Positions 62,410 through 64,000 of a stretch of 64,000 bases of DNA are shown here, one piece after another. The first letter of the stretch is position 1, and every line of letters starts with the position of its first letter. The position numbers and the translations under genes were made by a program. The DNA is from Cytophagaceae bacterium (GTDB lineage: Bacteria > Bacteroidota > Bacteroidia > Cytophagales > Flexibacteraceae): assembly GCA_027490155.1 (NCBI GenBank), contig JAIXYP010000009.1, forward strand, positions 62,001 to 126,000. The letters run 5' to 3'. The notes below the pieces were generated by a model. That model ran no database searches, was not told the DNA's origin, and was given only the letters and a program-made list of their open reading frames with translations.

Positions 62410-64000
62410 ATGAACGAACAAATCGTCCTAGCCATCGTGCGACTACTCGCGATGAGCACCAAGCTGGATGGCGTCTCGGCCATTGAGCTCACCTTTGTCC
62501 GTGCTTTTTTTACCGACCTGCTACCCCCTAGGGAAGTACCTCGATACATGGCCTTGTTCGAGCAATACCTAACAACAGCCTCGTCTGATGATGCTGCAAT
62601 CAAAGACCAGTGCGAAAGGTTAAATGCATCGCTGACCTATCCGCAAAAAGTCATTGCCCTGATTAGGTTGCTAGAAGTTGCAATTGCGGACCATAACTTA
62701 TCTACCGCTGAACAGGATTTTCTGGTTCGGGTCAGTAATGGCTTATTGTTACCTGCTACAACGCTAAGCTTATTGCTGCAGTTTGTTGTACCCCAAATGC
62801 TTTCATTGGATAAGGAAGAAGTCAGTAAAGAGCTTTTATACAAACAACATTGGCCCTTCAGCCATCCTAACTTGCTCTGCCTAAATGGTGGTCATACCGA
62901 CCCAGACAAAGGTTTCTACCATCACCATGATCTCGATGGTTGGTTATTGTTTGTGTCCATCCCGGAAACGGAGCTGCTGTTTTTGAGGCCAATAGATATA
63001 TCGGGAGACCTTACCCTATTCGGTGAGCATCTAGAGGTCAACCGAATCTATGCCTTAGCTCCTGGTAGTACAATCAGGAAACTGGGTATGCCCCCAATTT
63101 TCCAGAGTGATATTGTTGCTCACTTTAGGCCTATCCCCCAGGATCAAAAGATTAGACTTCATGCCGAGGGTCTCTGGTATCAGTTCGGGAACAAACATTG
63201 GGGCCTCAGAGATATCAACCTTGAAGCCGAAGGCGGACAACTGGTAGCAATTATGGGGGCTAGTGGTAGCGGTAAAAGCACCCTGCTAAGTGTCCTGAAC
63301 GGCAATACAGAGCCAAGCCAGGGGCATGTCTGGCTTAATGGACAAACTGACCTGCATTTTACCCAACAGCCAATACAAGGTCTGGTTGGGTACGTACCTC
63401 AAGATGACCTCCTAATAGAGGAGCTCACCGTTTGGGAAAACCTCAGGATGGCTGCAAGCCTATGTTTCAAAAACAAACCCATAAGCGAGCTGGATGAGCT
63501 CGTAACCATTACGCTCCAGAGACTTGGCTTATGGGACAGCCGAGACTTGCGGGTTGGCTCTGCCCTTGACAAAACCATTAGCGGTGGGCAACGTAAACGG
63601 GTCAATATTGGACTGGAGCTGCTACGCAAACCACAGCTGCTCTTTGTTGACGAACCAACAAGCGGTCTCAGCTCGCATGATAGCGAAAACATAGTTGACC
63701 TCCTACGCGAGCTTGCCCTAAGTGGCAACCTAGTGTTTGTTGTCATTCACCAGCCGAGTAGTACCATCTTCAAGATGTTCAACAAGCTATTGGTGCTGGA
63801 CACCGGAGGATACCAGCTTTTCTACGGCAATCCGCTCGAGGCTTTAGTATATTTCCGAACTCACGAAGACTTGCTTAACAAAAGCGATGCGGAGTGCCAC
63901 ATCTGCGGCAATGTCAATGCAGAAGAGATTTTCCAGATTATTGAGCGAAAAGAGGTGGACGAATATGGCTGGGAACAAAATCAACGCCGCCTATTGCCTC
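62410..64000 (+). CDS. ABCG-type transporter ATPase with N-terminal TerB-like domain, partial
   Basis: Open frame with no stop before the window end (530 residues visible). The first 130 residues read as an all-helical TerB-like unit: MSTKLDGVSAIELTFVRAFF and IADHNLSTAEQDFLVRV are two acidic helix-loop segments. After a linker comes an ABC ATPase with Walker A GASGSGKS at 283-290, signature SGGQRKRV from residue 391, Walker B FVDEPTSGL with Asp414-Glu415, and an H-loop IHQPSS. The wording DEPTSGLSS and HQPSSTIFKMF is that of the ABCG/WBC-type exporters, which normally carry a C-terminal ABC-2 membrane domain, expected downstream. ATG 62410 is chosen as the first reasonable start. Confidence 0.88.
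   Translation, partial: MNEQIVLAIVRLLAMSTKLDGVSAIELTFVRAFFTDLLPPREVPRYMALFEQYLTTASSDDAAIKDQCERLNASLTYPQKVIALIRLLEVAIADHNLSTAEQDFLVRVSNGLLLPATTLSLLLQFVVPQMLSLDKEEVSKELLYKQHWPFSHPNLLCLNGGHTDPDKGFYHHHDLDGWLLFVSIPETELLFLRPIDISGDLTLFGEHLEVNRIYALAPGSTIRKLGMPPIFQSDIVAHFRPIPQDQKIRLHAEGLWYQFGNKHWGLRDINLEAEGGQLVAIMGASGSGKSTLLSVLNGNTEPSQGHVWLNGQTDLHFTQQPIQGLVGYVPQDDLLIEELTVWENLRMAASLCFKNKPISELDELVTITLQRLGLWDSRDLRVGSALDKTISGGQRKRVNIGLELLRKPQLLFVDEPTSGLSSHDSENIVDLLRELALSGNLVFVVIHQPSSTIFKMFNKLLVLDTGGYQLFYGNPLEALVYFRTHEDLLNKSDAECHICGNVNAEEIFQIIERKEVDEYGWEQNQRRLLP

Noticed and set aside
1-64000. tRNA/rRNA genes, CRISPR arrays, insertion sequences or prophage
   Set aside because: Reading the intergenic regions showed no cloverleaf-like blocks with a CCA end, no repeated spacer units, and no transposase, integrase or phage genes. 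A tRNAscan, Infernal and ISfinder run would settle it.

Overview
This is a 64 kb chromosomal stretch of a Bacteroidota bacterium with roughly 47-50 % G+C by eye. The phylum is indicated by several things read from the sequence: gliding-motility ABC genes gldF-gldG, a cargo protein ending in a type IX secretion sorting domain, the gene order parA-parB-DUF5683-dapB, DUF5686, DUF5777 and DUF6787 family proteins, a fused E1 alpha/beta 2-oxoacid dehydrogenase, and repeated TAnnTTTG boxes upstream of genes. HemF, aconitase, a cytochrome c-like lipoprotein and menaquinone enzymes point to a respiring, probably aerobic organism. I cannot place it below phylum; Cytophagia-, Saprospiria- or Chitinophagia-like groups fit better than Bacteroidales.

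Layout. 1-4.6 kb: outer-membrane protein (DUF5686, truncated by the window edge), hemF, a cytochrome c-like lipoprotein and its beta-barrel neighbour. 4.7-9.7 kb: minus-strand block DUF4340-gldG-gldF and membrane proteins. 10-17.3 kb: aconitase, cyanophycinase-like peptidase, ftsK and two small conserved genes. 17.3-24.8 kb: minus-strand lpxB-menE, a FecCD permease next to a QueD-like gene, the fused E1 dehydrogenase and a Gfo/Idh/MocA oxidoreductase. 25-31.7 kb: lipoprotein, pdhA, peroxiredoxin, TerB-like protein, peptide transporter, a decayed gene, and a secreted DUF4397 protein. 31.8-44 kb: priA, coiled-coil lipoprotein, nucleotide-sugar epimerase, flavodoxin-reductase/ferredoxin fusion, membrane PAS sensor, purE, LysM protein, gatB. 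44.3-47.8 kb: chromosome partition and cell-envelope/lysine operon. 49-52.1 kb: a SiaA-SiaB-SiaC type phospho-switch. 52.3-60.9 kb: minus-strand TPR membrane protein, LuxE-like enzyme, MenI-like thioesterase, acidic protein, glycosyltransferase, and an ECF sigma/anti-sigma pair. 61.3-64 kb: lipoprotein and an ABCG-type transporter ATPase with an N-terminal TerB-like domain that runs off the window.

Most of the window is housekeeping sequence with clean intergenic terminators. No rRNA, tRNA, CRISPR array, phage or intact insertion sequence was seen. The parts most worth following are the SiaABC module without an adjacent GGDEF gene, the MenI-LuxE-TPR cluster, the TerB-ABCG fusion, the PAS sensor without an output domain, and the pseudogene at 30.0-30.7 kb whose tail now carries a promoter-like sequence for the next gene.
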